Shown: positions 5,221 to 5,563 of the stretch, piece by piece
Numbering within the stretch: the stretch's first letter is position 1
Layout: the number at the start of each line of letters is the position of its first letter
From: Porticoccus sp.
Lineage (GTDB): Bacteria; Pseudomonadota; Gammaproteobacteria; Pseudomonadales; Porticoccaceae
Assembly (NCBI GenBank): GCA_002685455.1
Contig: NYXF01000117.1
Span: 1-5,563, forward strand
Direction: 5' to 3'
DNA: 5,563 bases
Translations under genes and position numbers: made by a program
The notes under the pieces: generated by a model
What the model was told of the DNA's origin: nothing
Databases searched by the model: none
The model's input: the letters and a program-made list of their open reading frames with translations, nothing else

Positions 5221-5563
5221 ATCATTTTTAAATAACTTACCTGCATCGCCAGGTGTTTATAAAATGTTAGATGATAATAAAGATATTATTTATGTTGGAA
5301 AGGCAGGTAATTTAAAAAAAAGAGTTTCTTCATATTTTGTGAGATCTAATCATTCAATTAAGAATCAAAGATTGATTGCAAAAATAAGAGATATTGACTA
5401 TCAAATAACTTCTAATGAACAAGACGCCCTTCTTTTAGAGAATAATTTAATAAAAGAATACAAACCAAAATATAATATTCTTCTGAGAGATGATAAATCT
5501 TATCCATACATATATATGAATAGGAATCATAGTAATCCTGGCTTTAAATTTTTTAGAGGTAAA
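5213..5563 (+). CDS. uvrC: UvrABC system protein C, N-terminal part (runs off window)
   Basis: UvrC makes the two incisions on either side of a lesion in nucleotide excision repair, after damage recognition by UvrA and UvrB. The 117 residues in view cover the whole N-terminal GIY-YIG nuclease domain, which makes the 3' incision. Visible are PGVYKM (13-18, the GIY part), IIYVGKAGNLKKR (25-37, the YIG part with Arg37), Tyr41, the metal-binding Glu76 in ALLLENNLIKEYKPKYN (72-88), and the invariant RDDKSYPYI (92-100). The UVR, RNase H-like and helix-hairpin-helix domains would lie beyond 5563, since full UvrC is about 600 residues. The ATG at 5213 lies inside the glycosylase end (ATGAATAA overlap) and has an AGAGG Shine-Dalgarno. 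Placement behind a uracil-DNA glycosylase makes a small DNA repair cluster at the end of the lipid operon. Confidence 0.97.
   Translation, partial: MNKSFLNNLPASPGVYKMLDDNKDIIYVGKAGNLKKRVSSYFVRSNHSIKNQRLIAKIRDIDYQITSNEQDALLLENNLIKEYKPKYNILLRDDKSYPYIYMNRNHSNPGFKFFRGK

Noticed and set aside
1..5563. CRISPR array, tRNA, insertion sequence, phage or defence island
   Set aside because: No direct repeats with spacers, tRNA-like folds, transposase or terminal inverted repeats are visible; nearly all the DNA is accounted for by housekeeping genes.

Overview
The window looks like two pieces of DNA from different bacteria joined inside one open reading frame. Positions 1 to about 956 resemble a marine Bacteroidetes (flavobacteria-like) genome. 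They hold the acidic tail of an unidentified protein, a strong hairpin terminator, a TAnnTTTG-type promoter element with no Shine-Dalgarno, and the secreted N-terminal half of a choice-of-anchor B (LVIVD-repeat beta-propeller) protein. From about 957 onward the genes and their order resemble an AT-rich, streamlined gammaproteobacterium, perhaps a marine SAR86-like lineage; that placement is inference from gene content, protein similarity and base composition. Both halves are similarly AT-rich, so composition alone would not reveal the join.

Layout. 1-129: 3' end of an unknown CDS (+). 177-203: terminator. 213-1766: one uninterrupted 517-codon frame whose first ~248 codons are the choice-of-anchor B protein and whose last ~270 codons are thiamine-monophosphate kinase (ThiL) lacking its first ~45 residues. 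1767-2348: Maf/YceF nucleotide pyrophosphatase (-), whose stop codon directly abuts the thiL stop. 2349-2465: divergent promoter region. 2466-5563: a tight + strand operon of rpmF (ribosomal protein L32), plsX, fabH, a family 5 uracil-DNA glycosylase and the start of uvrC, which runs off the window.

How the genes work together. rpmF-plsX-fabH is the classic proteobacterial cluster linking ribosome production to phospholipid and fatty acid synthesis: PlsX makes acyl-phosphate for glycerolipid synthesis and FabH starts fatty acid chains. The usual yceD upstream and fabD-fabG-acpP downstream are absent. Two DNA repair genes follow directly instead: a 4Fe-4S uracil-DNA glycosylase (base excision) and uvrC (nucleotide excision). 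Junctions are very tight: 8-nt overlaps at plsX/fabH and udg/uvrC, and a zero-nt gap at fabH/udg, which suggests one message with translational coupling.

The most important point for a user is that the 213-1766 frame should not be treated as one protein. An assembly or amplification chimera is the most economical explanation. I found no new defence, mobile or RNA system. The most unusual genuine biology is the repair pair placed at the end of a lipid operon.
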